Notes: generated by a model not told the origin, from the letters alone. Counted from the stretch's first letter, positions 16,998 through 26,209 are shown. The stretch is 64,000 nucleotides of DNA from Caballeronia mineralivorans PML1(12) (GCF_001028175.1 NZ_AEJF01000230.1:1-64000), one strand, 5' to 3'. Program-made: numbers and translations.

Positions 16998-18263
16998 GTG
17001 CTGCATCAAATCATCGACCGCAGGTTAGCCGGTAAGAACAAGAGCATTGCCAACCGCGAACGCTTTTTGCGTCGTGTCAAAAACTATATTCGCCGCGCGG
17101 TGTCGGATGCCGTTCGGGACCGTAGCATCAAGGATATCCAGAGCACGCAAAGCATCACGATTCCGAAGAAGGACATCGCCGAACCGTCGTTCCGGCATGG
17201 CCCTGGCGGGAAGCGCGAGCTCGTGCATCCGGGTAACGCCGAGTACATTCGTGGCGACAAGATCGCGCGCCCGACTGGCGGAGGCGGTGGTGGCGGCAAG
17301 ACCGCGAGCAACGAGGGCGAAGGGCAGGACGACTTCGTGTTCGAGTTATCGCGGGAAGAATTCATGCAGTATTTCTTCGACGACCTCGAGCTTCCGCGTC
17401 TCGTCAAAACCCAATTAGCAGCCGTGCCGACATGGAAGAACGTGCGGGCGGGGTTTTCGGCGGAAGGAACGCCAAACAATATCGATGTCGTGCGTTCGCT
17501 GCGCAGTGCGCTCGGGCGGCGGATTGCATTAGGGTCGCCGTTATCGCGCCAGTTGCTGGAGTTGGAGCGGCAGTTGGAAGCGCTTCAACTGGAAAATGGC
17601 GACCCCGAGGAAATTGCGCGGCTGGAAGCCGACATCGTGATCATGAAAGGGCGCATCACGCGGATTCCGTTCATCGACCCATTCGACTTACGCTACGTCA
17701 ACCGGACCAAACAACCCACGCCATCAAGCAAGGCCGTGATGTTTTGTCTGATGGACGTGTCCGGTTCCATGGACGAGCAGCGCAAGGATCTGTCGAAACG
17801 TTTCTTCATTCTTTTGTACCTGTTCCTGAACCGGAACTATGAAAAAATCGAAGTCGTCTTCATCCGGCATCACACGCGCGCGGAAGAAGTGGACGAAGAA
17901 ACCTTCTTCCATTCGACCGAAAGCGGCGGCACGGTCGTGTCCAGCGCGCTCGAGTTGATGAAGAAGATCATGGATGAGCGTTATTCGCCCAACGAGTGGA
18001 ATATCTACGGCGCTCAGGCGTCCGACGGCGACAACTGGACTGACGATTCGCCCAAGTGCCGCAAGCTGCTCGCCGAGGACATTCTTCAGAAGGTGCGCTA
18101 TTTTGCCTATATTCAAGTAGCGCCTGAAGAGCAGAATCTCTGGGTCGAATATGCTCATCTGGCACAGAGCGCGCCTGAGCTCGCGATGAAGAAAGTCGAA
18201 TCGGCTGCGGATATTTATCCGGTCTTTCGCGAACTGTTCGAGAAACAGCAGGCGGCTGCATGA
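16998..18263 (+). CDS. DUF444 (YeaH/YhbH) family protein with VWA-type domain
   Basis: Cytoplasmic protein of 421 residues. The N-terminal half is basic (IIDRRLAGKNKSIANRERFLRRVKNYIRRAV) with KDIAEPSFRHGPGGKRELVHPGN and a Gly-rich linker (GGGGGGG). The C-terminal half is a von Willebrand A-like fold with an intact MIDAS motif D253-x-S-x-S. It is the usual partner of PrkA; its biochemical role is unknown. Translation most likely starts at the GTG at 16998 (LHQIIDRRL follows), with GGGAG at 16986-16990. The frame extends back to 16833 but that adds 55 residues unlike the family. Its TGA overlaps the upstream ATG of the SpoVR frame. Confidence 0.9.
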   Translation: MLHQIIDRRLAGKNKSIANRERFLRRVKNYIRRAVSDAVRDRSIKDIQSTQSITIPKKDIAEPSFRHGPGGKRELVHPGNAEYIRGDKIARPTGGGGGGGKTASNEGEGQDDFVFELSREEFMQYFFDDLELPRLVKTQLAAVPTWKNVRAGFSAEGTPNNIDVVRSLRSALGRRIALGSPLSRQLLELERQLEALQLENGDPEEIARLEADIVIMKGRITRIPFIDPFDLRYVNRTKQPTPSSKAVMFCLMDVSGSMDEQRKDLSKRFFILLYLFLNRNYEKIEVVFIRHHTRAEEVDEETFFHSTESGGTVVSSALELMKKIMDERYSPNEWNIYGAQASDGDNWTDDSPKCRKLLAEDILQKVRYFAYIQVAPEEQNLWVEYAHLAQSAPELAMKKVESAADIYPVFRELFEKQQAAA

Positions 18264-18391
18264 CGACACGGCATTTGGATAACGAAGCACGTGGGTATCA
18301 CCTCAAACCCGGCGAAGAACTGAAAGCACAAGACAGCGCGCCCCAAAAGGCCAGGAAGCCACGCAAAAGCGCGGCGTCGGAAGGAGACACC

Positions 18392-19912
18392 ATGAACGTG
18401 GCGGAAAAAAGGCCGTTGCCGTGTCCATCGGATTGGACCTTCGAGTTGATCGAGGAATACGACACCGAGATTGCCCGTGTCGCGCAGCGGTATGGGCTCG
18501 ACGTCTATCCGATCCAGCTCGAACTGATCAGCGCCGAGCAGATGATGGACGCGTACGCGTCGGTCGGCATGCCGGTGAACTACCGGCACTGGTCGTTCGG
18601 CAAGCACTTCCTGTCCACCGAGAAGAGTTACCGGCGCGGGCAAATGGGCCTCGCGTACGAGATCGTCATCAACTCGAATCCGTGTATTGCGTACTTGATG
18701 GAAGAGAACACGATGACGATGCAGGCGCTCGTCATCGCGCACGCGGCGTACGGGCACAACTCGTTTTTCAAGGGCAACTACCTGTTCAAACTGTGGACAG
18801 ACGCGCACGCGATTATCGATTACCTCGTTTATGCGAAGAATTACATCGCGGAATGCGAGGAGCGGCATGGCATCGACCGGGTAGAGGAATTGCTCGATTC
18901 CTGCCACGCGCTCATGAATTATGGCGTCGACCGGTATAAGCGGCCGCAGAAGCTCTCGCTGGCGAAGGAAGTGGCCGCGCGGCGCGAACGTGAAGCGTAT
19001 TTGCAGTCTCAGGTGAATGAACTCTGGCGCACGCTGCCGAATAAAAAGGCGACCACCACCGAGGAAATTGAAAGCCGGTATCCGCCGGAACCGCAGGAAA
19101 ACCTGCTGTATTTCGCCGAGAAGAATGCGCCGCTGCTCGAACCGTGGGAACGCGAAGTCATTCGCATCGTGCGCAAGGTCGGCCAGTATTTTTATCCGCA
19201 GCGGCAGACGCAGGTCATGAACGAAGGCTGGGCCACGTTCTGGCATTACACGCTGCTGAATACGCTTTATGCGGAAGGCCGTCTGGAAGACGGCTTCATG
19301 ATGGAGTTCCTCCATTCGCACAGCAACGTGGTGTATCAGCCGCCGGTGACCAAGCAGTATTACAGCGGCATCAACCCGTATGCGCTGGGATTTTCCATGA
19401 TGAGCGATATTCGCCGCATCTGCGAAAACCCGACGGATGAGGACCGCGAATGGTTTCCGGAGCTTGCCGGCAGCGACTGGCTGGAAGCGCTGCATTACGC
19501 GATGCGCAATTTCAAGGACGAGAGTTTTATCGCGCAGTATTTGTCGCCGCATCTGATTCGCGAAATGCGCCTGTTCTCGATTCTCGACGACGACATGCGC
19601 GACTCGCTGGAAGTATCCGCTATTCACGACGAAAGCGGGTACAGGTATGTCCGTCAGGCGCTGTCGCGGCAGTACGACATGCATCATCGTGAGCCGAATA
19701 TCCAGGTGTATTCGGTGAATACGCGCGGCGATCGCAGCCTGACACTACGCCATTTCATGACCGACAACCGTCACCTCACCAATGACAGCGAAGAGGTTCT
19801 CAAGCACATGGCGCGGCTGTGGCAATTCGACGTGTATCTTGAGAGCGTCGATGAAAACGGCACGGTGAGAAAGCGCTTCGATTGCAAATACACCGGGGCG
19901 GAGAAACGCTGA
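18392..19912 (+). CDS. SpoVR family protein (YcgB-like)
   Basis: Cytoplasmic protein of 506 residues, typical for SpoVR, named for a role in Bacillus spore cortex formation but common in non-sporulating proteobacteria, where its function is unresolved. Family blocks include WTFELIEEYDTEIARVAQRYGL, MPVNYRHWSFGKHF, SNPCIAYLMEEN, IAHAAYGHNSFFKGNY and MNEGWATFWHYTLLN. Two starts are possible. The ATG at 18392 has a near-ideal AAGGAG site and is preferred. The ATG at 18260 overlaps the DUF444 stop and would add 44 polar residues by translational coupling. It closes the three-gene module; a bidirectional terminator follows. Confidence 0.9.
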   Translation: MNVAEKRPLPCPSDWTFELIEEYDTEIARVAQRYGLDVYPIQLELISAEQMMDAYASVGMPVNYRHWSFGKHFLSTEKSYRRGQMGLAYEIVINSNPCIAYLMEENTMTMQALVIAHAAYGHNSFFKGNYLFKLWTDAHAIIDYLVYAKNYIAECEERHGIDRVEELLDSCHALMNYGVDRYKRPQKLSLAKEVAARREREAYLQSQVNELWRTLPNKKATTTEEIESRYPPEPQENLLYFAEKNAPLLEPWEREVIRIVRKVGQYFYPQRQTQVMNEGWATFWHYTLLNTLYAEGRLEDGFMMEFLHSHSNVVYQPPVTKQYYSGINPYALGFSMMSDIRRICENPTDEDREWFPELAGSDWLEALHYAMRNFKDESFIAQYLSPHLIREMRLFSILDDDMRDSLEVSAIHDESGYRYVRQALSRQYDMHHREPNIQVYSVNTRGDRSLTLRHFMTDNRHLTNDSEEVLKHMARLWQFDVYLESVDENGTVRKRFDCKYTGAEKR

Positions 19913-19935
19913 GTTTTCCGTCTACGTTGCGGTAT

Positions 19936-19977
19936 AAAAAAACCGGCTCACTGAGTAATCAGCGAGCCGGTTTTTTT
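19936..19977. terminator. Bidirectional terminator between spoVR and the AI-2E-type permease gene
   Basis: Seven A, CCGGCTC, an inner CTGA-GTAA-TCAG stem, GAGCCGG and seven T form a long hairpin with tracts on both sides. It serves both convergent genes. Confidence 0.94.
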
Positions 19978-20003
19978 AAGGCGAGTGGGCAAAAAGCCAG
20001 ACG

Positions 20004-21074
20004 CTAGACCTTCTTGTCGATGGTCCGTCCTTCTTCTTCCTGCGTGAACAAATCCCAACTCGCCATGAACAGCGCGGCGATCAGCGGTCCAATCACGAAG
20101 CCATTGATCCCGAATAATCCCATTCCGCCCAGCGTGGAAATCAGCACGACCCAGTCAGGCATTTTCGTGTCCTTGCCGACCAGGATCGGACGCAACACGT
20201 TGTCCACCATGCCGATCACCACGACGCAGAACACGATCAGGATCACGCCGCGCCAAATATCGTCGGTGAGCAGAAAATAGGCTGCAGCCGGCGCCCAGAC
20301 CAGCGCGGCGCCGATCGCGGGAAGCAGCGAGAGGAACGCCATCAGCACGCCCCACAGCAGCGACCCCTGGATGCCCAGCGTCATGAAGATCATCCCACCG
20401 AGGAAACCCTGCACGGCGGCGACCGCGATGTTGCCCTTCACCGTCGCCCGCACGACAGTCGTGAACTTGGCGATCAAGTGCTGCTTGGGACCTTCGTCAA
20501 GGGGCAGGGCGCGGCGAATGCGACGGCCGATTTCACCGCCATCGCGCAGCAGGAAAAACACCAGGTACAGCATCACGCCGAAGCTGATCACGAACTGGAA
20601 CGTGTTCTGGCCGATGCTGAACGCCTTCGTGGCCACGAACTGGCTGATGGCGGCAGCGCCGCTGGTCAGCCGCTGCTGAATGCTCGGGATATCGGTCAGG
20701 CCGAAGCGGCCGAGCAGCGTCTGCAAGGAGTTCGGCAGTGCGTGAATGGCCTGCTGGAAGTAGGTCGTGAAATTCGGCTGGCCGGCCTTGATCTGCGCGT
20801 AGGCGAGGCCGATTTCCTGCACGAGCGTAGCCGCTACGAAGCTGAGCGGAAGGATCACCACCACGATCGTCAACCCCAGCGTCGCGAACGCCGCCAGATT
20901 GCGTCGCTTGCCGAATTTAACGGCCAGATAGCGCTGCAACGGCTGGAACAGGATCGCGAGAATCGTGCCCCAGAAGATCGCGCCGAAGAACGGCAGCAAG
21001 ATCCAGCAGAGCGCAACGGTGACGACAAACAGCAAGATGTGGAAGAACTTCTGGTGAACTGAGTGGTTATTCAT
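20004..21074 (-). CDS. AI-2E family transporter (PerM/YdiK-like membrane protein)
   Basis: Polytopic inner-membrane protein of 356 residues. Hydrophobic helices lie at about 10-55, 60-85, 140-165 and in a block of four from about 200 to 330. Family landmarks are WGTILAILFQPLQRYL, FFLLRDGG, GNIAVAAVQGFLGGMIF, FLSLLPAIGAALVWAPAA and DNVLRPILVGKDTKMPDWVVLISTLGGMGLFGINGFVIGPL. Members export AI-2 in E. coli (TqsA) or act as ion antiporters elsewhere; the substrate here is not known. The start at 21074 (MNNHSVHQKFF) is chosen because an AGGGA site precedes it; the frame is open for 23 more codons without one. Confidence 0.88.
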   Translation of the reverse strand: MNNHSVHQKFFHILLFVVTVALCWILLPFFGAIFWGTILAILFQPLQRYLAVKFGKRRNLAAFATLGLTIVVVILPLSFVAATLVQEIGLAYAQIKAGQPNFTTYFQQAIHALPNSLQTLLGRFGLTDIPSIQQRLTSGAAAISQFVATKAFSIGQNTFQFVISFGVMLYLVFFLLRDGGEIGRRIRRALPLDEGPKQHLIAKFTTVVRATVKGNIAVAAVQGFLGGMIFMTLGIQGSLLWGVLMAFLSLLPAIGAALVWAPAAAYFLLTDDIWRGVILIVFCVVVIGMVDNVLRPILVGKDTKMPDWVVLISTLGGMGLFGINGFVIGPLIAALFMASWDLFTQEEEGRTIDKKV

Positions 21075-21240
21075 AAGATCCCTGAAGTGAAGCTGGAGTC
21101 GTGGCGCCATAGCGAGCTTCGATGCCCCGGACACCCTTACCAATGCGATTGCCGGATGCTAGCACGGTCAAGTTTTGGCCCGTTTGGCAGGCTTTGTAAG
21201 ATTTTCCACTGCATAACGTCAGGCTTTTTCTGCATGGATC

Positions 21241-21282
21241 TTGCCGTCATCTCGAAAATAGATATAATTGAGTACTCACTCA
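21241..21282 (+). promoter_or_regulatory. Promoter and autoregulatory operator of the TetR gene
   Basis: TTGCCG (21241-21246) and a consensus TATAAT (21263-21268) are separated by 16 bases. The -10 box abuts the palindrome TGAGT-N4-ACTCA (21269-21282), which would cover the transcription start. A repressor bound there would block its own promoter. A matching site lies before the next operon at 21935. Confidence 0.72.
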
Positions 21283-21309
21283 CTTATTTAATCAGTTCGA
21301 TCACGTACG

Positions 21310-21894
21310 ATGGCTCGACCCAAAAGCGACGACAAACGCAACGCGCTGCTTCTCGCCGCCGAACAGGTTTTTGCACAACGCGGACTGGCGGCTGCACCGA
21401 CATCGGCGATATCGAAGCAAGCGGGCGTCGCGGAAGGGACCTTGTTCACGTACTTCCGCACGAAGGACGAGCTCGTGAATGCGCTCTACCGTTCCATCAA
21501 GCTCGATCTCGCCGATGCACTCATGTCCCGGTTCCCCCGGCAGGGACCCGTGCGTGACCGGCTTGAATATCTGTGGAACGCGTTCGTCGATTGGGGTGTG
21601 GCGAACCCGCAGCGGCTGAACGTGCTGGACCAGTTGTCGGTGGCGGATACGGTCAGCGACGAATCGAAGGCAGTGGGTTACGAACCGTTCGCCGAGATCG
21701 AAACGCTCGCGCAAACCAGCATCAAGACCGGCGTGTTACAGGCTTACCCGGTCGAGTTTGTAGCCGCAAGCATGAAGGCGCTGGCGGAAACCACGATGGC
21801 GTTCATGACAGCGTATCCGGCGGAAGCCACGCGGTATCGGAAGGTTGGTTTCGAGGTGTTCTGGAACGGCGTTACTGGCAACACGAAAAGCTGA
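21310..21894 (+). CDS. TetR/AcrR family transcriptional regulator
   Basis: Repressor of 194 residues. The N-terminal DNA-binding domain (about 8-55) has the helix-turn-helix APTSAISKQAGVAEGTLFTYFRTKDELVNALY. The C-terminal ligand domain is helical with no recognisable specificity. It is followed by an SDR and an epimerase-like gene that it probably controls, since nearly identical palindromes stand before both transcription units. The ATG at 21310 lies about 35 bases after the predicted transcription start. The ribosome binding site is weak, consistent with low repressor levels. Confidence 0.92.
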   Translation: MARPKSDDKRNALLLAAEQVFAQRGLAAAPTSAISKQAGVAEGTLFTYFRTKDELVNALYRSIKLDLADALMSRFPRQGPVRDRLEYLWNAFVDWGVANPQRLNVLDQLSVADTVSDESKAVGYEPFAEIETLAQTSIKTGVLQAYPVEFVAASMKALAETTMAFMTAYPAEATRYRKVGFEVFWNGVTGNTKS

Positions 21895-21934
21895 ACCGCC
21901 AAGTCGGTCCTGTGGACAGTAAACGTCAATTTAA

Positions 21935-21948
21935 TGACTGATTACTCA
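21935..21948. promoter_or_regulatory. Second TetR operator, upstream of the SDR operon
   Basis: TGACT-N4-ACTCA differs at one arm position from the TGAGT-N4-ACTCA site before the TetR gene. It lies 30 bases before the SDR start codon. Confidence 0.65.
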
Positions 21949-21977
21949 CGCAAATAAGCGTTTTGGAGGACAAGCAC

Positions 21978-22907
21978 ATGAGTACATGGACCACAGCCGA
22001 TATCCCTTCGCAAGCAGGCAAACGCGCGTTGGTGACCGGCGCGACCGGCGGATTGGGTTATGAAACGTCGCTGGAACTGGCCCGCGCGGGCGCCGAAGTA
22101 ATTCTCACCGGACGGAGCGACGCGAAAGGGCGAACGGCTCTCGAACGTATTCGCCGCGAAGTGCCGGCGGCTCAGATCCGTTTTGAACCCATCGATCTGG
22201 CGAGCCTCGCGTCTATCTCCCGTGCCACGAAGCGGCTGCTTGAAGAAGACTTGGCGATCGATGTGCTCGTGAACAATGCCGGCGTGATGATGCTGCCCAA
22301 GCACGAAAAGACCGCCGATGGCTTCGAACGCCAGTTCGGCACCAACTATCTCGGTCACTTCGCGCTGACCGCGCAGTTGCTGCCATTGTTGCAAAAGAGC
22401 GCCGCGCCGCGCGTGGTGAATCTCAGCAGCATTGCGCATCGGCGAGGGAAGATTGCCTTCGATAACCTGCAAGGCGAGCGTGCCTATAAAGCGTGGCCGG
22501 CATACGAACAGTCGAAACTCGCCATGCTGATGTTCGCGCTGGAACTGCAACGCCGCAGCGACGCGAACGGCTGGCGCCTCATGAGCAATGCGGCGCATCC
22601 GGGGTTTGCGCGGACCGATCTCATCGCGAATGGGCCGGGAGAGACGGGCGTGATGGCGCTGGTGAGCCGCGCGATGAAGCCATTTTTAAGCCATAGCGCC
22701 GCGGACGGTGCATTGCCCACGCTGTTGGCCGCCACATCGCCCGATGCACGGCCTGCAGCTTATTATGGTCCGAAGGGCTTTCAGGAAATGATGGGGGCGC
22801 CCGCCGAGGCGCGCATCTACCCGCAAGCCATGGACACAGCCGTTGCCGCGAAACTTTGGGACGCGTCAGTGAAACTCACCGGCGTGTCGTGGCCGGAGAA
22901 ATCATGA
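21978..22907 (+). CDS. Short-chain dehydrogenase/reductase
   Basis: NAD(P)-dependent oxidoreductase of 309 residues with a Rossmann fold. The cofactor motif is TGATGGLG (about 20-27), followed by VLVNNAGV (about 99-106) and a catalytic Ser (NLSSIAHRRGK) and YEQSK (Tyr-x3-Lys, about 177). It most resembles the retinol-dehydrogenase/WW-domain-oxidoreductase-like bacterial SDRs, which are slightly longer than classical SDRs. Substrate unknown. GGAGGA at 21965-21970 fixes the start at 21978. It overlaps the next gene by 4 bases (ATGA), so the two are translationally coupled and probably TetR-controlled. Confidence 0.9.
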   Translation: MSTWTTADIPSQAGKRALVTGATGGLGYETSLELARAGAEVILTGRSDAKGRTALERIRREVPAAQIRFEPIDLASLASISRATKRLLEEDLAIDVLVNNAGVMMLPKHEKTADGFERQFGTNYLGHFALTAQLLPLLQKSAAPRVVNLSSIAHRRGKIAFDNLQGERAYKAWPAYEQSKLAMLMFALELQRRSDANGWRLMSNAAHPGFARTDLIANGPGETGVMALVSRAMKPFLSHSAADGALPTLLAATSPDARPAAYYGPKGFQEMMGAPAEARIYPQAMDTAVAAKLWDASVKLTGVSWPEKS

Positions 22908-23563
22908 AAGTGCTTATTTTTGGCGCGACAGGAATGGTCGGGCAAGGCGTGTTGCGCGAATGCCTGCTCGATACGGACATCGAGCGCGTGGTCACGGTGG
23001 GGCGTAGTGCAACAGGGCAGCGATCCCCGAAGCTTACCGACATCGTGCATAAGGATCTCTTCGATCTCACCTCGATCGAGTCCGAACTCACCGGCTTCGA
23101 TGCATGCTTTTTCTGCCTGGGCGTGTCGTCGTTCAGGATGAGCGAGGCTGACTACACTCGCCTGACTTACGATTTGACGTTCGCGGTCGGGCGGACTTTA
23201 TCGCGTCTTAATCCGGACATGACCTTCGCCTATGTGACGGGGGCGGGGACCGATACAACCGAGCGCGGGCGCAGCATGTGGGCACGCGTGAAGGGCCGCA
23301 CCGAAAACGCGCTGATGCGCATGCCGTTCAAGGCCGCGTATATGTTTCGTCCGGGGATGATTCAGCCGATGGACGGTATTCGCTCGAAGACGCCCGTGTA
23401 TCAGATGGTGATTTCGCTGGGGCGGCCGTTGTTTCCCGTGTTGCAGCGCGCGTTCCCGAACGCAATCACCACGACCAGTCAGTTGGGGCGGGCGATGATC
23501 GCGGTAGCTAAGGAGCGCGCGGCGTCGCGGGTGTTGGAGACACGCGATATTACTAAGTACTAG
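22904..23563 (+). CDS. NAD(P)-binding epimerase-like protein
   Basis: Protein of 219 residues with an N-terminal Rossmann motif FGATGMVGQGVLREC (about 6-20) and VVTVGRS. It belongs to the short atypical SDR group related to HTATIP2/CC3 (Semialdhyde/NAD_binding_10-like). FAYVTGAGTD and the C-terminal QLGRAMIAVAKE are typical. A classical Tyr-x3-Lys catalytic pair is not obvious, so it may act as an NADPH sensor or accessory protein rather than a dehydrogenase. It starts within the stop codon of the SDR gene. Confidence 0.83.
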   Translation: MKVLIFGATGMVGQGVLRECLLDTDIERVVTVGRSATGQRSPKLTDIVHKDLFDLTSIESELTGFDACFFCLGVSSFRMSEADYTRLTYDLTFAVGRTLSRLNPDMTFAYVTGAGTDTTERGRSMWARVKGRTENALMRMPFKAAYMFRPGMIQPMDGIRSKTPVYQMVISLGRPLFPVLQRAFPNAITTTSQLGRAMIAVAKERAASRVLETRDITKY

Positions 23564-23620
23564 ACAGCATGTTCGCATGGAGAAGCGAGTGGAATCGCCC
23601 CGCCATGCGAACGAAACCCT

Positions 23621-24625
23621 CTATCGCGCGGCATCGCCCCATCGATATGCCACCGTGGCGTCGTCCAGTTGCGTCTTCAGCTCGGCATCGAGAGCAAAGT
23701 CGACTGCGGCCAAACTATCCGAGAGCTGCTCGGGCCGGCTGGCCCCGATGATCGCCGATGTGATCACCGGATTCGCCAGCACCCACGCCACTGATGTCTT
23801 CGTCAACGACTCACCGGTTGCGCCCACGATCTGCTTCAACTTTTCGATGGTTTCAAACTCGCGCTCATGCCAGTAGCGCTGCTGATACATCGACCCGGCT
23901 TTGCCGACCGTCGCCGTAAAACGACCCTCGGAGGGCGCGGCATCGTGCCTATGCTTACCCGTCAGCAAACCACCCGCTAGCGGGTTATACGGAATCACGG
24001 CCAAATTCTCGTCGGTGGCAAGCGGCAGCAACTCACGCTCGATCTGCCTGAATAACAGGTTGTAACGCGGCTGGACCGAAACGAAGCGCGCCACGCGCAA
24101 GACATCGGAACGACCCAATGCAGTCGCAAGCCGGTACGCCAGGAAATTCGATACGCCCACGTACCGCGCCTTGCCCTGACGCACGATCGTATCGAGCGCT
24201 TCCAGGGTTTCGTCGAGCGGCGTGTTGAGATCGTCGGAATGGAGTTGGTACAGGTCGACGTAATCGGTATTGAGCCGCTTGAGCGACGCATCGATGGCGT
24301 CAAGCAAGTGCTTGCGCGACGCACCCTGATCCCACGCCGAAGGCCCCATCTTGCCGACTGCTTTCGTCGCCAGGATGAACTGGCTACGCCGCGCGGGCGC
24401 ATCCTTCAACCAGCGTCCGACAATCTCCTCCGTGCGTCCGGCCGCGCTTTCCGTGCTGCCGAGCGGATAGACGTCGGCGGTATCGATGAAATTGACTCCC
24501 GCTTCCGCAGCACGATCCATGATGCTGCGTGACACGTTCTCTTCCGTCTGCAGACCAAAGGTCATGGTGCCGAGGCACAGACGCGAAACATTCAGGCCGG
24601 TACGGCCAAATTTGCGGTATTGCAC
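23621..24625 (-). CDS. Aldo/keto reductase
   Basis: NADPH-dependent reductase of 334 residues with a TIM-barrel fold. It opens with MQYRKFGRTGLNVSRLCLGTM. Catalytic tetrad positions are seen as Asp in NFIDTADVYPLG (about 48) with the Tyr four residues on, Lys in FILATKAVG and His in LYQLHSDD. The cofactor loop is IIGASRPEQL near the C-terminus. It resembles the YajO/Tas-like AKR group; substrate unknown. The start is a GTG at 24625 with AAGGAG 7 bases upstream. It is the downstream partner of a leftward pair with the efflux gene (83-base gap). Confidence 0.93.
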   Translation of the reverse strand: MQYRKFGRTGLNVSRLCLGTMTFGLQTEENVSRSIMDRAAEAGVNFIDTADVYPLGSTESAAGRTEEIVGRWLKDAPARRSQFILATKAVGKMGPSAWDQGASRKHLLDAIDASLKRLNTDYVDLYQLHSDDLNTPLDETLEALDTIVRQGKARYVGVSNFLAYRLATALGRSDVLRVARFVSVQPRYNLLFRQIERELLPLATDENLAVIPYNPLAGGLLTGKHRHDAAPSEGRFTATVGKAGSMYQQRYWHEREFETIEKLKQIVGATGESLTKTSVAWVLANPVITSAIIGASRPEQLSDSLAAVDFALDAELKTQLDDATVAYRWGDAAR

Positions 24626-24708
24626 GACAAACTCCTTGAGCGGTGTTGAATGCGGGTTGAGTATCCAACCAGCTTAAACGTTCAGGCTCGAGCCTGCATT
24701 TTCCATGT

Positions 24709-26094
24709 TCACGAAGTGGCAGCTTGCGGTGCCGGGCGAGAAGGCACTGCATCCAGAAAACGAAACACGATGGCCGATGCCAGCGTCACCAGGCCCACGC
24801 ATACAAACGCGATCCGGAACGCGAGCGCCGCCGAGCCGAGGTTCGCCGAGAACACCGACACCAGGCCGCCGCCAATCGATACACCCAGTCCGATCGCCAG
24901 CATCTGCACCATCGAAAAGAGACTGTTGCCGCTACCGGCATCCTTGATCGACAAACCCTTGAGCGTGACGCTGTTCATCGCGGCGAACTGCATGGAATTG
25001 CACGCGCCGAACACGGCAAGGATCGCGATCTCGATGACGAGCGGCGTGCCAACCGAAAACGAAGCGAAGCCAACTATCGATGCCCCTACGAGGATCGTGT
25101 TCCACAACAGGAAATTATCGTAGCCGTAGCGCTTCACGAGTGGCGAGATCCAGCCCTTTGCAACGGTCCCGGCGAAGGCGGCGGGCAACATCATCAAGCC
25201 CGAATGCAGCGGCGTGTAACCCAGCTGTAATTGCAGCAGCAGCGGCAGGAGAAACGGCACGGCGCTCGATCCGATCCGGCACAGCAGGTTGCCGATCAAG
25301 CCCACGCTGAAGTTCGGCTCGTTGAACAGGGACAGCTTGAAGAGCGGATCGGGCCGACGTTTGGCGTACGGAACGTAAGCGAGCGCAGCAATTGCCGAGA
25401 GTACGAACAACCCGCCCGACACCAGCAGCTTGTGCGATTGCGCGGGGCTGTCCAGCGCCATCGAAAACGCGACCATGCAGAGCGACAACATCGCGCAGCC
25501 GATAAAGTCGAAGGGCGGGGCATGAGCAATCGCATCGTCGGGAAGAAAGCGATGCACGGCGATCAAACCCAGCGCGCCGATGGGCACGTTGATCAGGAAG
25601 ATCCAGTGCCATGAAAACGATTCGACGAACCAGCCGCCCAGCGTCGGTCCAAGAATCGGGCCGACCTGGCCGGCAATGGAGATGACCGCGAGCGCCGATA
25701 CATACGCCTCGCCCGTCACGCTGCGTAACACGGCCAGCCGGCCGATGGGCAGCAGCATCGAGCCGCCGATCCCCTGGATCACGCGCGCCACGATCAGTTG
25801 ATTCAGCGATTGCGCGTTAGCACAGCAGAGCGAGCCGATCACGAACAGCAGGATCGCGACGAAATAAACGCGGCGGGTGCCGAAGCGGTCGGCGAGCCAG
25901 CCGGACGCAGGCGTGAGAAGCGCCATAGTCAGCGTGTAGGCGACGACGATAGGTTGCATCGCGAGCGGTTGCGCATGCAGGCTGTGCGCAATGGAGGGCA
26001 GGGCCGTGTTGACGATGGTCGTGTCGAGGGCTTGCATGAAAAAGCCGACAGCCACGATCCACAAAAGCGCCGTGTGTGAGTTTTTTGAAGTCAT
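24709..26094 (-). CDS. MFS drug-efflux transporter, DHA2 family (MdtD-like)
   Basis: Inner-membrane proton antiporter of 461 residues with about 14 hydrophobic helices. DHA2 markers are LDTTIVNTALPSIA in helix 1 (about 22-35), the motif-A loop GWLADRFGTRRVY (about 64-76), RVIQGIGGSMLLPIGR, and motif-C-like GPILGPTLGGWFVESFSWHWIFLINVPIG. The size and sequence resemble MdtD rather than EmrB. Substrates are unknown. It is divergent from a LysR-type gene 126 bases away, whose predicted binding site lies in the shared region. Confidence 0.92.
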   Translation of the reverse strand: MTSKNSHTALLWIVAVGFFMQALDTTIVNTALPSIAHSLHAQPLAMQPIVVAYTLTMALLTPASGWLADRFGTRRVYFVAILLFVIGSLCCANAQSLNQLIVARVIQGIGGSMLLPIGRLAVLRSVTGEAYVSALAVISIAGQVGPILGPTLGGWFVESFSWHWIFLINVPIGALGLIAVHRFLPDDAIAHAPPFDFIGCAMLSLCMVAFSMALDSPAQSHKLLVSGGLFVLSAIAALAYVPYAKRRPDPLFKLSLFNEPNFSVGLIGNLLCRIGSSAVPFLLPLLLQLQLGYTPLHSGLMMLPAAFAGTVAKGWISPLVKRYGYDNFLLWNTILVGASIVGFASFSVGTPLVIEIAILAVFGACNSMQFAAMNSVTLKGLSIKDAGSGNSLFSMVQMLAIGLGVSIGGGLVSVFSANLGSAALAFRIAFVCVGLVTLASAIVFRFLDAVPSRPAPQAATS

Positions 26095-26194
26095 CCAGTT
26101 ACTGCTGAAAACGGTGTCGCGCGGGGTTCACGCGATGTGTCGATTTTAAGACGTCGATTGGTAATCGGGAACCCCGCTGGCTACGTTGACTATC

Positions 26195-26209
26195 ATCGAT
26201 AAATTCGAT
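26195..26209. promoter_or_regulatory. LysR-type binding box (ATC-N9-GAT)
   Basis: ATCGATAAATTCGAT contains the LTTR pattern T-N11-A with inverted arms ATCGA and TCGAT. It ends 11 bases before the LysR ATG, where binding would autorepress, and lies between the divergent regulator and efflux genes. Confidence 0.62.

Noticed and set aside
18215..19687. A 490-codon minus-strand frame opposite the SpoVR gene
   Set aside because: Same reason: the plus strand encodes a full SpoVR protein with a ribosome site. The antisense product shows no family features.
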